Origin: Treponema rectale
Lineage (GTDB): Bacteria; Spirochaetota; Spirochaetia; Treponematales; Treponemataceae
Assembly: GCF_014202035.1 (NCBI RefSeq)
Contig: NZ_JACHFR010000002.1
Coordinates: 124,001-188,000, forward strand
Direction of reading: 5' to 3'
Length of the DNA: 64,000 nucleotides
Position 1 is the stretch's first letter, and each line of letters opens with the position of its first letter. This document shows, piece after piece, positions 34,543 through 43,916 of this stretch. The notes below the pieces were generated by a model. That model searched no databases. It was not told the origin of the DNA and saw only the letters and a list, made by a program, of their open reading frames with translations. The translations under genes and the position numbers were made by a program.

Positions 34543-36588
34543 CTATCTCCTGGACTTAAGCTTCTTTTTGTCTTCGTACATTTTTTTGTCAGCACGCTCA
34601 AATACTTCTGAAACAAAACTATCATTTTCAGAATCATATTCAGCCATTCCGACTGCAAGAATTATTCTGGAATGTTTCTTTTTATTTTCTTGAACCTGAC
34701 TGCGTAATTTGTCCATAAGTTCGTTTCTTGCTGAATAATCATTACCATGAAGAAAAACAACAAACTCATCTCCGCCAACTCTAAACACAGGACTATGAAC
34801 AAAAATATTACACAATAGACGCGCTGATGCCTGAATACATTCATCACCGGCACTATGCCCCTGAGTATCATTTATATGTTTCAGATTATTCATATCGCAG
34901 ACAACAATTGCAAAATTCAGATAATCCACGCCATTGTCAATATTTCCCTGCACAGAATTTTCAAGTTCCATATAAGCAGTTTTATTCTTTATTCCTGTAA
35001 GTTCGTCTCGTCTTGCCAATTCTTTTTCAAGTTTTAATTCTTTAAGACGCTGCTTTTCTTTTTGAATCTCATTATCTATATTTTCAACACCAATAATAAA
35101 ATGCGTTCCGTCGCTGCTTTTTCTAACCGTCATTCTCGTATACTGGTCTTTTCCTGCCACAATAAGCCGGTAATTTATACTGCAGTCTTTATGTTTTTCC
35201 ATTACGGAAATCAAGTTTTCTTTCTTGATAAATGTACTAACCCGTTCACAATCCTGCTTATGAATCATCTCTGGAATAGTAATAAGAGATTCTCCAAAAA
35301 AATCATCGCCTGACCTGTATACTTCAAGCTGACCATAAATCGCATTAGTCTGATAACAAATATAAGATGAATCCACAATGTTAACGTAGTAAATTACATC
35401 ATATACAGAAGCCAGGCTCTCTGCAATCTGACCGAATGTAATAGTCTGCTTCTGATTTTCTTTCTGAACTTTTTCTGCATTAAGTTCATCTTCAATATCC
35501 TTTTCATAAAAAATAAGATACTTTCTGTTACTATCCTGCATCATCGTAAAAAGAAAGAATCTTGGTTTATTATTTATCAAAACCCTGTATTTAAATGAAA
35601 ATGAACGCCTTCCTTCAAGATTCTTTAACATTGTTTCCTTGTTATAAAAACTCTTTGCATATTCTATATCTTCAGAATAAACACATTCATCAATACTTTT
35701 CAGAGCATCCGTAAAAAAATCCTTTCCAGTTTCTATGGCTTCAATATCCATATACTCCTTACTTTTGGAAAAACTCTGATATTCACAGGATTCTATATCA
35801 ATATAAAAAATCGCATCATAATCTTTCGCCATTGCATATGCAATATGGTTATAGACTTCCTTTTCTTTTTTTTCGCTTGTTTGCACAAAAGAATGAATAA
35901 GACATATTCCAATCAAAAGTCCTAAAGCATAAAAAGGAAAAAGAGCATATATAATCTGGAATGTAAGAAATATTCCAAGTACCATGCTTGTTCCGGCAAC
36001 CGCCTTATATCGTGTTTTCTGACGCCCCGTACTATTATGGGCAACATACATCATATAAGTAGTAATTACAGCATAAAAGGCAATCTGAAAAAGAAAAGAA
36101 ATATTCCTTCCCACTTCTCCAATATATTCATGCTTATCGTTATATGAAAACATAAAATGATAGAAACGATTAAGTATCAGACATACTACACCAGTTATAA
36201 ACAATGCCCATACCATATGAATGAGCAGATTACTGCGCCATCCGCTTTTATCAAGATATGCAACCATATAATGTGTCCACGTCAGCATAGTCAGAAGCAT
36301 GAACATAAAATAAAACACGGTCAAATAATATGTATATGGAAAAAAAGCAGAAACTTCTTTGTGTTCATACAAAAGTCCCCATGTCATATCCACAACAATG
36401 TATAAACACGCAGAAAGAAGAAATCTATTGTAAAGAACATTTACAAGATTCTGTTTATCGTGAGTCCGGTCAGCCTTTTTTCTGGTAAAAAATCCATACC
36501 TTGTAAATAATTCCCAATTCAATATTAAATTCAAAATCAGCATTGATGCCGGGGTTATCGCATAAAGCATTAACTTTATAACCTCCAT
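34543..36588 (-). CDS. Membrane diguanylate cyclase with two tandem PAS-like domains
   Basis: 681 residues. About 7 transmembrane helices cover 1-235. Two related sensor segments follow (DYDAIFYIDIESCEYQSFS near 255 and VYDVIYYVNIVDSSYICYQ near 392), each about 120 residues, probably from a duplication. The GGDEF domain has DMNNLKHINDTQGHSAGDE and RVGGDEFVVFL (GGDEF at 605-609), so it should make cyclic di-GMP. No RxxD inhibitory site precedes GGDEF. GGAGG precedes the ATG. Confidence 0.92.
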   Translation of the reverse strand: MEVIKLMLYAITPASMLILNLILNWELFTRYGFFTRKKADRTHDKQNLVNVLYNRFLLSACLYIVVDMTWGLLYEHKEVSAFFPYTYYLTVFYFMFMLLTMLTWTHYMVAYLDKSGWRSNLLIHMVWALFITGVVCLILNRFYHFMFSYNDKHEYIGEVGRNISFLFQIAFYAVITTYMMYVAHNSTGRQKTRYKAVAGTSMVLGIFLTFQIIYALFPFYALGLLIGICLIHSFVQTSEKKEKEVYNHIAYAMAKDYDAIFYIDIESCEYQSFSKSKEYMDIEAIETGKDFFTDALKSIDECVYSEDIEYAKSFYNKETMLKNLEGRRSFSFKYRVLINNKPRFFLFTMMQDSNRKYLIFYEKDIEDELNAEKVQKENQKQTITFGQIAESLASVYDVIYYVNIVDSSYICYQTNAIYGQLEVYRSGDDFFGESLITIPEMIHKQDCERVSTFIKKENLISVMEKHKDCSINYRLIVAGKDQYTRMTVRKSSDGTHFIIGVENIDNEIQKEKQRLKELKLEKELARRDELTGIKNKTAYMELENSVQGNIDNGVDYLNFAIVVCDMNNLKHINDTQGHSAGDECIQASARLLCNIFVHSPVFRVGGDEFVVFLHGNDYSARNELMDKLRSQVQENKKKHSRIILAVGMAEYDSENDSFVSEVFERADKKMYEDKKKLKSRR

Positions 36589-36640
36589 ATATTTCAGGGT
36601 CTTGCTGAATCATTCAAATTTTTAAAATGAATCCTATATA

Positions 36641-36649
36641 ATTATAACA
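36641..36649 (-). promoter_or_regulatory. Extended -10 promoter of the diguanylate cyclase gene
   Basis: TGTTATAAT on the minus strand gives a leader of about 48 nt that includes GGAGG. No clear -35 is present. The rest of 36589-36706 holds nothing else recognisable. Confidence 0.5.
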
Positions 36650-36706
36650 TGATTTTAGAAATTTTCATAAATTTGGAGTTTTTACCAGGCAAATTTCTTT
36701 GCAATA

Positions 36707-37441
36707 TCAGTTGAATTTTATTTTCATCTCAAATACAGACCGTTCCATTTCTTTAATTACTATATAATAAGACTCACCTTCCAGACGGCTGTATACACGA
36801 AGAACCTGTCCTTCTTTACTTTCTCCAGTATAATGCACTTCAAGTTCAGAAGGCTCATGATCAAGAAGAAACTGTTCATCAAAAATATTCAGGGCAAGCT
36901 TAATGTATTCGATGTTATTCAGATGATGCGACATATCAATCTGCTGGGAACGGATTATATGTTCATACTTAAAATCAGAATCTGTAAAATCAGATATGAA
37001 TTTTTCAAACGGCTGCGTAAACACTGGATCCGGAAAACCATCCTGCGGATATGGAACAGTCGAAAGCTTTACAGGACGATGGCGAATCAGATCAAGAACA
37101 CAGGCTTCCTGATTTGCCGTAATCAGGGTTTTTCCGTCAGCATCAGTAAGAACAGTATTTACATGTGTTTTAAAACCGGCATTATCAACAGGAAAAGTTG
37201 CTGCAATAATTTTTTCTCTCCAGTCAGGTCTCCTTGTAAAACTTACTTTTGTTTTTGTAAAAACCCAGAATGAATTATACTTTTCACGATATACGATTCC
37301 ATCACAGCCTAACTTTGCAAAACATTCAGTAAGATTATCCTGAACCATCAGAACAGTCTGTGCGATTCCCATTTTTACTGAACTGTCAATAAATGCAGAA
37401 GAAATATTTCTCTGCTGAGAAAAAACAAGAACTTCATCCAT
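36707..37441 (-). CDS. Acyl-ACP thioesterase
   Basis: Double-hotdog thioesterase of 244 residues that releases free fatty acids from acyl carrier protein. The N-terminal hotdog has SFWVFTKTKVSFTRRPDWREKI. The second has IDMSHHLNNIEYIKLAL, the usual position of the catalytic Asn/His pair (D-x-N-x-H-x-N-N variants). It starts 12 nt after the MATE gene with GAGG upstream and is the last gene of a TraB/MATE/thioesterase operon. It may act in lipid turnover or fatty acid export; this is inference. Confidence 0.87.
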   Translation of the reverse strand: MDEVLVFSQQRNISSAFIDSSVKMGIAQTVLMVQDNLTECFAKLGCDGIVYREKYNSFWVFTKTKVSFTRRPDWREKIIAATFPVDNAGFKTHVNTVLTDADGKTLITANQEACVLDLIRHRPVKLSTVPYPQDGFPDPVFTQPFEKFISDFTDSDFKYEHIIRSQQIDMSHHLNNIEYIKLALNIFDEQFLLDHEPSELEVHYTGESKEGQVLRVYSRLEGESYYIVIKEMERSVFEMKIKFN

Positions 37442-37453
37442 AATAATTTACCT

Positions 37454-38791
37454 CTAGGAAAGAACTTTATACCATTTTCCGGATTTTAACCTTAACAGCC
37501 CGGCACTTGCCTTAAAAATCTGCTCTGTACAGATTGCCATATAAATAAGATACCCCGGTGCATGTAAAACAAAAGCAACCACACAAGCTAAAGGAATAGA
37601 AATCAGATACATCCAGCCAATATCATTTACAGCAGCATAAACCGTATCACCGCCGGAACGACAAAGTCCGACAATGAAGAACATGTTAAATGCATTAACC
37701 GGATACAGACACATCAGAATGTAAAGCATTCTCTGCGCCTGAGTAATAACTTCCGGCCCAACCTTAAACAGCAGCGGAAGCAGAGCGGACAGAGGAAACA
37801 GAAGCATACCCAAAAAAACAGCACACAGCGGCATAAACCATGCAAATCTGTGGGCATAGGCTTTTGCAAGATCATGGTTTCCCTCACCAATTTTATGACC
37901 GATTATAATTCCGGCAGCATTTCCTACACCAATAAAGAATACCCAGGTTAACTGAGAAATTGAACCGGTAATGTTGAAGGCTGCAATAATGTCCGTTCCT
38001 GCATGAGAAAAAATTGAATTCTGCATTGTAACACCGAAGCCCCATAATGATTCATTTAGAATAACCGGAAGTGCAATCTTAAAAAACTTTGCCAGCGCTG
38101 AACTGTCAAAACAGAAAAGTTCTTTAAATGAACCGCAGCCAGAAAACTTTTTACGGTATGAATAAACTATGAGTATTGCAAATTCCAGAAAGCGGGAAAT
38201 AACCGTAGCAATTGCAGCACCTTTTACTCCCATCGGGCTTACGCTGCCAAAGCCGAATATCAAAAGATAATTAAGTACAGCATTTACCAGAAAAGCAACT
38301 GCCGTTGTTACCGTCGGAAGAATTACGTGATTTGTCGAACGGAATGCAAACTGAAACGGAAAGCTTAACGCAATGAGAATATAGCTTAATCCTACAGTAC
38401 GAAGATATTCCTCTCCCAGGGCTAAAACGGCAGCATCTTTAGAATAAAACCGCATCAGTGCCGAAGGAAAAAAAATTGCTCCTACAGAAAAAATCAATGC
38501 TGCAATAAAAGAAAACGTTACCATAATTCCCACGGTACGCTTTATTCCTGCAAAATCTTTTTTTCCAAAATACTGCGCTATAAAAATTGAACCGCCGGAT
38601 GAAATTCCAAACAGAACCATATTAAGCAGAAAGAAAATCTGATTGCCCAGTCCCACGGCTGCTATTTCTACTTTGCCGAGACGACCTATCATTATAGTGT
38701 CCAGCATGTTTACAAGAGTCATGAGCATGTTCTGCAAAATAATCGGCAGTGCTATTTTAAAAACTGAACTGTAAAATTTTTCCAGCTTCAT
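37454..38791 (-). CDS. MATE-family efflux transporter
   Basis: Twelve-helix multidrug/toxin extrusion antiporter of 445 residues. The N-terminal ALPIILQNMLMTLVNMLDTIMIGRLG and the repeated second-half ALPVILNESLWGFGVTMQNSIFSHAG show the two-fold MATE pattern. GNAAGIIIGHKIGEG is a conserved loop. The start overlaps the TraB gene stop by 4 nt, so translation is coupled. Substrate is unknown. Confidence 0.93.
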   Translation of the reverse strand: MKLEKFYSSVFKIALPIILQNMLMTLVNMLDTIMIGRLGKVEIAAVGLGNQIFFLLNMVLFGISSGGSIFIAQYFGKKDFAGIKRTVGIMVTFSFIAALIFSVGAIFFPSALMRFYSKDAAVLALGEEYLRTVGLSYILIALSFPFQFAFRSTNHVILPTVTTAVAFLVNAVLNYLLIFGFGSVSPMGVKGAAIATVISRFLEFAILIVYSYRKKFSGCGSFKELFCFDSSALAKFFKIALPVILNESLWGFGVTMQNSIFSHAGTDIIAAFNITGSISQLTWVFFIGVGNAAGIIIGHKIGEGNHDLAKAYAHRFAWFMPLCAVFLGMLLFPLSALLPLLFKVGPEVITQAQRMLYILMCLYPVNAFNMFFIVGLCRSGGDTVYAAVNDIGWMYLISIPLACVVAFVLHAPGYLIYMAICTEQIFKASAGLLRLKSGKWYKVLS

Positions 38792-39729
38792 TTTTCTATA
38801 ACTCCATCTGCCTTAAGCAGTTCGAAGACAGATTCTTCTCCAAGCCAGTGTGCCGCACCGGTAAAAATAAATGTTGTACCACCGGCATCAAGATATTTTT
38901 TTATGTCCTTTACCCAGTCAGTATTTCTATCCAGCATCATAGCTTTTTCGTACTGCTCATAATAGGGAGAATCTATCTTGTCCTCTTCCGATTCTTTTTC
39001 TGCTTCTTCTAAAAATACTTCCAGATCATCATCCAGATAGGCTTCATACATATCAATAAACTGTTCGGATTCACCTTCGCTAAGCCCTGTTAAAAAATAT
39101 TTTAAAACCGCAATCTGAAATTCATAATCACCAAAAGAAAATAGTTTCAACTGCTCCTCAAGTTCATCAAGTCCTTCAACTGACTTTCCGTTTTTTCTGG
39201 CACGATCATAAAAAAACATATCAAGACCGGATTCTGAATCAAGACCAAATTCCGATGCAACTTTTACAGTAAGATAAGATTCAAGAACAAGAGGATTCAT
39301 CCTTATTAAGTTTTCATATCCAGGTTCACCACCGATATATTCATTTAATTCAATTATTTCTGCATCATTCAAATAATCAGTAACTACTTTTCCGTCTTCA
39401 TTCGGACGAACAATCCTCAGTGAATAAAATCCCATCCGGTTATAATCCCGGGAAGAACATTCTGCAACAATCCTGTCTGATGAATCAAATGCAGCGATAA
39501 CTTCGTCATCCAGAGGAAGCAGCCTGTCATCTCCAATATGAATCGTCCCCTGAACATAAACAGTAGAACTTCTGCCTTTTAAATCTGTTCCATCAATACG
39601 CCAGAACATTCTGTGAGGGGTTTTTGTTACTCTGGCTTTTTCACGTACCGGAACAGAAGCACAGGATACAAAAACAAAAAAAACTGTAGTTAAAAATAAT
39701 CTTGTAAAATTCTTTTTCTGATTTCTCAT
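38788..39729 (-). CDS. TraB/GumN-family lipoprotein
   Basis: 313 residues with a lipoprotein signal (VFVSC, Cys23). The TraB/Tiki fold is shown by the N-terminal YVQGTIHIGDDRLLPL and the C-terminal FIFTGAAHWLGEESV, the paired GxxH motifs that hold the metal site, with ESYLTVKVASEFGLD and GLDELEEQL between. Relatives include metal-dependent proteases such as Tiki. It heads the operon with MATE and thioesterase genes. The -10 box lies 9 nt before the ATG with no Shine-Dalgarno. Confidence 0.85.
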   Translation of the reverse strand: MRNQKKNFTRLFLTTVFFVFVSCASVPVREKARVTKTPHRMFWRIDGTDLKGRSSTVYVQGTIHIGDDRLLPLDDEVIAAFDSSDRIVAECSSRDYNRMGFYSLRIVRPNEDGKVVTDYLNDAEIIELNEYIGGEPGYENLIRMNPLVLESYLTVKVASEFGLDSESGLDMFFYDRARKNGKSVEGLDELEEQLKLFSFGDYEFQIAVLKYFLTGLSEGESEQFIDMYEAYLDDDLEVFLEEAEKESEEDKIDSPYYEQYEKAMMLDRNTDWVKDIKKYLDAGGTTFIFTGAAHWLGEESVFELLKADGVIEK

Positions 39730-39738
39730 ATCAAAATC

Positions 39739-39747
39739 ATTTTAACA
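39739..39747 (-). promoter_or_regulatory. Extended -10 promoter, nearly leaderless TraB gene
   Basis: TGTTAAAAT on the minus strand, with 9 nt between it and the ATG at 39729. The leader would be 2-3 nt and there is no ribosome-binding site. Confidence 0.6.
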
Positions 39748-39815
39748 GAAGAATAAAAAATAGGGGAGAGTCTGAAAATACGTTTAAACAAGGCTTGCTT
39801 CGTTTAAATAAAAAC

Positions 39816-40009
39816 GGGGCTGACCAATAAGTATGGGTCATTGCCGTGCTCGACACGGCAATCTCTTGTATTGAGGGGATAGTACAAACCCTCAAAACGG
39901 CGAAGTCAAGGCTTTAAGCGTTAGCGTGCCTTGACTCGACGTATTGTAATTAAATAGATTTTCGGGTCGGGCCCGAAAATGACATTTTTTGAACTTATTG
40001 GTCAGCCCC
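39816..40009. repeat. MITE-like element B with perfect 17-bp terminal inverted repeats
   Basis: GGGGCTGACCAATAAGT (39816-39832) and ACTTATTGGTCAGCCCC (39993-40009) are exact inverted repeats. Three internal hairpins follow: ATTGCCGTG/CACGGCAAT (39840-39862), GTCAAGGC/GCCTTGAC (39905-39935) and ATTTTCGGG/CCCGAAAAT (39958-39980). Two of them match the hairpin types in element A. No ORF. It occupies most of the 314-bp gap between the TraB gene and the isomerase gene. Both elements start inside AAAACGGGGCTG. Confidence 0.8.
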
Positions 40010-40043
40010 TTCAATCCATTACAGTCAGTAATAACTATAGTAA

Positions 40044-41543
40044 TTAGAATGGATTTTCATCCGGATATCTTTCTGTCTTAGGCTGGTTGTATGCAACATC
40101 AGGAATTCCAAGATATTTGAACAGAGTCCAGAGAGCTTTTCCGTGATGACCGAATGCAACTGCACCGTGATGAGGATACTGTTTGCCGATCAGTACATGA
40201 CGGTAGAAGCGTCCCATTTCCGGAATTGCAAATACACCGATTCCACCAAAGGAACAGGTTGGTACAGGAAGGATTTCTCCCTGAGCAATATATGCCTGAA
40301 GTTTTGTATCAGGAGTTGTCTGAAGACGGAAGAATGTAATTTCACCAGGTGCGATATCTCCTTCAAGAGTTCCGCGGGTAAAGTCTGGAGTACCACCATT
40401 TTCAAGAATACGGTTCTGAATAAGCTGGAATTTTACGCCAGGCTTTGACTGTGGATTAAGACGGCACAACGGTGTGTTTCCGCAGTGGAATGCCATGAAT
40501 GTATCCTGAAGAGTATATGGATATGCAAACTTTCCTTTGATTTTGTTTTCATACATGTCTGCAGGAACAGAGTTATTAATATCAAGAAGTGTAACCGGTG
40601 CTCCAGAAATACAGGTTCCGATATATTCAGACAATGCTCCGAAAATATCTACTTCACATGCAACAGGAATTCCGCGGCTTCCGAGACGGCTGTTTACATA
40701 GCAAGGTTCAAATCCGAATTCCTTAGGGAAAGCAGGCCAGCATTTATCTGCAAGAACAACATACTTGCGGCTTCCTTTATTCTGTTCAATCCAGTCAAGA
40801 AGTGTAATTTCAAACTGAGCCATACGTGGAAGAAGATCCGGGAACTGATTACCTGAACCAAGTTCTTTTTCCATATCAGCAACAACTTCAGGAATGCGCT
40901 TGTCATCTTTATGTGCACGGTATGCAACCAGAAGATCAAGTTCTGAGTTTTCCTGAATTTCAACACCGATGTCATAAAGTCCTTTAATAGGTGCATTGCA
41001 GGCAAAGAAATCCTGAGGGCGTGGACCGAATGTAATAATCTTAAGTCCCTTAAGACCGATTATTGCACGGGCTACAGGAATAAATTCTTCAATCATCTTA
41101 ACGATATCATCTGCCGTACCAACAGGATATTCAGGAATGATTCCAGGTATCTTGCGGAGATTAAGATTGTAAGAACAGTTAAGCATTCCGCAGTATGCAT
41201 CACCGCGTCCGTTAATAAGATCTTTATCTGTTTCTTCTGCAGCTGCAACAAACATACACGGACCGTCAAAGTTCTGCGCAATTTCTGTTTCCGGTGTTTC
41301 AGGTCCAAAGTTTCCAAGGAAAACAACAAGTGCATTACAGCCGGCTGCCTTAACCTCTTCAACAGCCTTAAGCATGTCACATTCGTTTTCTACAGTAGTT
41401 TTTGCTTCGTAAAGTTCACCTTTTCCATTAAAAGCTTTTGCAATAGCAGAGCGTCTCTTTTCAGAAAGCGAAATCACAAAACAGTCACGGCTGACCGCAA
41501 TAATTCCCAGCTTTACGTCAGGAATGTTCGTTACCTTTTCCAT
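40044..41543 (-). CDS. L-fucose/L-arabinose isomerase-fold sugar isomerase
   Basis: A 499-residue ketol isomerase of the FucI/AraA structural family. Family features are LGNFGPETPETEIAQ, KIITFGPRPQDFFACNAPIKGLYDIGVEIQENSELDL, PVACEVDIFGALSEYI and TLLDINN (likely metal and catalytic acids), and HHGAVAFGHHGKALW near the C-terminus. It is not close enough to classical FucI or AraA to name the substrate. Its operon also holds DUF4867 and xylulokinase genes, so the product is probably a ketopentose fed to the pentose phosphate pathway. AAGGAG lies before the ATG. Confidence 0.82.
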   Translation of the reverse strand: MEKVTNIPDVKLGIIAVSRDCFVISLSEKRRSAIAKAFNGKGELYEAKTTVENECDMLKAVEEVKAAGCNALVVFLGNFGPETPETEIAQNFDGPCMFVAAAEETDKDLINGRGDAYCGMLNCSYNLNLRKIPGIIPEYPVGTADDIVKMIEEFIPVARAIIGLKGLKIITFGPRPQDFFACNAPIKGLYDIGVEIQENSELDLLVAYRAHKDDKRIPEVVADMEKELGSGNQFPDLLPRMAQFEITLLDWIEQNKGSRKYVVLADKCWPAFPKEFGFEPCYVNSRLGSRGIPVACEVDIFGALSEYIGTCISGAPVTLLDINNSVPADMYENKIKGKFAYPYTLQDTFMAFHCGNTPLCRLNPQSKPGVKFQLIQNRILENGGTPDFTRGTLEGDIAPGEITFFRLQTTPDTKLQAYIAQGEILPVPTCSFGGIGVFAIPEMGRFYRHVLIGKQYPHHGAVAFGHHGKALWTLFKYLGIPDVAYNQPKTERYPDENPF

Positions 41544-41561
41544 ATATTCTCCTTATCATAA

Positions 41562-41577
41562 GCGTCACGGATGACGC
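41562..41577. promoter_or_regulatory. Palindrome upstream of the isomerase gene
   Basis: GCGTCA-CGGA-TGACGC, a perfect 6-4-6 inverted repeat about 20 nt before the isomerase start codon and 8 nt from its ribosome site. It could be an operator or an RNA hairpin controlling translation. Confidence 0.4.
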
Positions 41578-41621
41578 ATATTTAACAGACATAGTATGCC
41601 TAAAATTCAAGTTAGACATAG

Positions 41622-42260
41622 CTAATTTACAAGGTCAATATTTTTACCGAGTATCCCTTTAAAGGCTCCGAGCTTTGCTTCTGCAGTTGAAGGATGAGCT
41701 ATAAGCCATTTATTTTTTGCCCATAAAAGTTTATCTTCCCAGTTTTTAATTTTTATTTCTTCTTTATCTGTATTTGTATCTGCAGGAAGAACAATAGCAA
41801 CCCTGAATCCATCCGAAACTTCATTTCCTCTGACGTCACAGCAGGGAGCATAGTGCAATGTAGTTTCATAAATTTCTACAACCGTACCTGCCGGAACTCT
41901 GAAGGCTTCAACTTTTTTTGAATGAATAAAACCTTTCTTTACATCTGCAAGAGATGCAACTAGAAGAATCATATCCTGCTCCGGAATATTCAGTTCACTT
42001 CCCCGGTGATATTCAAGGCAGTTGAGTTTTGTATTAAAGCCGTTGCAGTAACCGATTTCTACAGCAAGCCCGCCGTAAGCATTAACAGAAAACTCTTTTG
42101 CTACAGGAAGCTTTTCCATTTCTGAATGAGGTTCATAAATAACAGCTGCAGCCGGTTTATCTGTCTTTTTTAATTCTTCAATAAGAGGCTTAATGTCATA
42201 GCCTTCAAGAACTTTTCCGTATTTTGCAAATGAATCAGAAAACACACTTTTTATTTTCAA
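41622..42260 (-). CDS. DUF4867 family cupin-like protein
   Basis: 212 residues with no catalytic role known to me. It has the look of DUF4867: LEYHRGSELNIPEQDMILLVASLADV, VEAFRVPAGTVVEIYETTLHYAPC and GFRVAIVLPADTNTD, which is a small beta-barrel with conserved His, Glu and Cys that could bind metal. It lies between a sugar isomerase and a xylulokinase and could be a mutarotase-like or accessory sugar enzyme. GGAGG lies before the ATG. Confidence 0.7.
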   Translation of the reverse strand: MKIKSVFSDSFAKYGKVLEGYDIKPLIEELKKTDKPAAAVIYEPHSEMEKLPVAKEFSVNAYGGLAVEIGYCNGFNTKLNCLEYHRGSELNIPEQDMILLVASLADVKKGFIHSKKVEAFRVPAGTVVEIYETTLHYAPCCDVRGNEVSDGFRVAIVLPADTNTDKEEIKIKNWEDKLLWAKNKWLIAHPSTAEAKLGAFKGILGKNIDLVN

Positions 42261-42292
42261 TTTAAATTTTCCTCCAAAAAATTTTACTGCCT

Positions 42293-43816
42293 TTACAGAG
42301 AACTCAGTTTTGCAAAGTTTTCTTTTAATGCGGGATAAAGACTTTTATAAACTGAATAAAACTTTTCGTATTCAGCAGAATTTTCTGCAACAGGATTCTG
42401 AGCAGGATTAGTCTTAATAATACTACAGCAGGCTTCAGGAACCGATGCATAAATTCCTGCTGCAACTCCGGCAAGAATTGCTACACCCAGAGCAGGACCT
42501 TCTTTACTTGCTACAGTTTTTACAGGACAGCCAAAAACATCTGCAAGCATCTGCCTCCATAAAGGACTGCTTCCTCCTCCGCCACAGGCATACATTTCTT
42601 CTATAGAAATACCCATTCCCCGAAGAACTTCAAGAGAATCTCTCTGACTGTATGTAACGCCTTCCATAACTGCACGAAGTAAATGCTGCTTTGTATGAAG
42701 TGCAGAAAGTCCAAAAAATACACCCCGGCAGTTTGGATCAAGATGAGGAGTACGTTCGCCCATAAGATACGGAAGATACAAAAGCCTTTCACAGCCAATA
42801 GGAATTCTTTCTGCCTGAGCATCCATTATATAGTAGGGATCTTTATTCATTCCCTTTGCTGCAAGAATTTCTTCATTACAGAAATTATCCCTGAACCACT
42901 TTAAAGAAAGTCCTGCGGCCTGAGTTACACCCATAACATGCCATTCACCTGGAACTGCACAACAGAAAGTATGAACTCTTCCAGCCGGATCAATGCTGAC
43001 TTTAGAAGTGTGGGCAAAAACAACTCCGCTGGTTCCTAAAGTTGTAAAGGCCTTTCCGTCAACAACTGTTCCCGTACCGACAGCAGCTGCTGCATTATCT
43101 CCCGCACCCCCTGCAACAACAGTTCCTTTTTTTAAGCCTGTAACTTCTGCAGCCTTCTGACATACAGCCCCTGTAACCTCCGGAGACTCGTAAACCTTTG
43201 CAAGAAGAGCTTTATCAATATCAAGTTTTGCTAAAACTTCATCAGACCATTTGCGCCCCGGAACATCAAGAAGCTGCATTCCGGAAGCATCGCTTACTTC
43301 CGTTGCAAACTCTCCCGTAAGCATATAGCGCACGTAATCTTTTGGAAGAAGAATGTGTGCCGTCTTTTCATAAACTTCAGGCTCATGATTTTTTACCCAC
43401 AGAATTTTTGATGCCGTAAAACCTGTAAGAGCAGGATTTGCTGTAATTTCAATCAATCGTGAAGCGCCCACCTTCTGCGTAATTTCTTCACACTCTGCTC
43501 CGGTACGCTGGTCACACCAGATAATTGATTTTCTTAAAACATTTCCGCCTTTATCAAGAAGAACAAGGCCATGCATCTGCCCTGAAATTCCGATTCCCTT
43601 TATCAAAGATGAATCAATTCCGCTTTCTCCAAGAACCGATTTTATTCCTTCAACAGAAGCATTCCACCAGTCAAGAGGATCCTGTTCTGCCCATCCGTTC
43701 TGCGGCTGATATAAAGGATACTCCACAGTTTTTGATGCAACCGGAACTCCTTCTAAATCAAAAAGCACGGTTTTTGTTCCGCTGGTTCCTAAATCGATTC
43801 CAAGTAAATATTCCAT
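42293..43816 (-). CDS. xylB: Xylulokinase
   Basis: FGGY-family kinase of 507 residues that phosphorylates D-xylulose. N-terminal LLGIDLGTSGTKTVLFD is the phosphate-1 motif. WWNASVEGIKSVL, GISGQMHGLVLLDKGG (the MHG triplet typical of xylulokinases) and LPKDYVRYMLTGE follow. The C-terminal half has GAGDNAAAAVGTG and YACGGGGSSPLWRQMLADV. It is the first gene of the operon with DUF4867 and the isomerase; gaps are 32 and 78 nt. A ketopentose route into the pentose phosphate pathway follows. Confidence 0.93.
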   Translation of the reverse strand: MEYLLGIDLGTSGTKTVLFDLEGVPVASKTVEYPLYQPQNGWAEQDPLDWWNASVEGIKSVLGESGIDSSLIKGIGISGQMHGLVLLDKGGNVLRKSIIWCDQRTGAECEEITQKVGASRLIEITANPALTGFTASKILWVKNHEPEVYEKTAHILLPKDYVRYMLTGEFATEVSDASGMQLLDVPGRKWSDEVLAKLDIDKALLAKVYESPEVTGAVCQKAAEVTGLKKGTVVAGGAGDNAAAAVGTGTVVDGKAFTTLGTSGVVFAHTSKVSIDPAGRVHTFCCAVPGEWHVMGVTQAAGLSLKWFRDNFCNEEILAAKGMNKDPYYIMDAQAERIPIGCERLLYLPYLMGERTPHLDPNCRGVFFGLSALHTKQHLLRAVMEGVTYSQRDSLEVLRGMGISIEEMYACGGGGSSPLWRQMLADVFGCPVKTVASKEGPALGVAILAGVAAGIYASVPEACCSIIKTNPAQNPVAENSAEYEKFYSVYKSLYPALKENFAKLSSL

Positions 43817-43900
43817 GTAAAAAACCTCTAGGCTACATTATCAGCCTGAACCAAAGAATTTGAAATATCAATTTTTTCAGTTTTTTTGTTTGAAATTTTC

Positions 43901-43909
43901 TGATATAAC
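43901..43909 (+). promoter_or_regulatory. Extended -10 promoter, leaderless EamA gene
   Basis: TGATATAAC, then TTTACCC (7 nt), then the ATG at 43917. There is no Shine-Dalgarno. A longer reading from TTG 43860 would put this promoter inside the gene. Confidence 0.6.
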
Positions 43910-43916
43910 TTTACCC

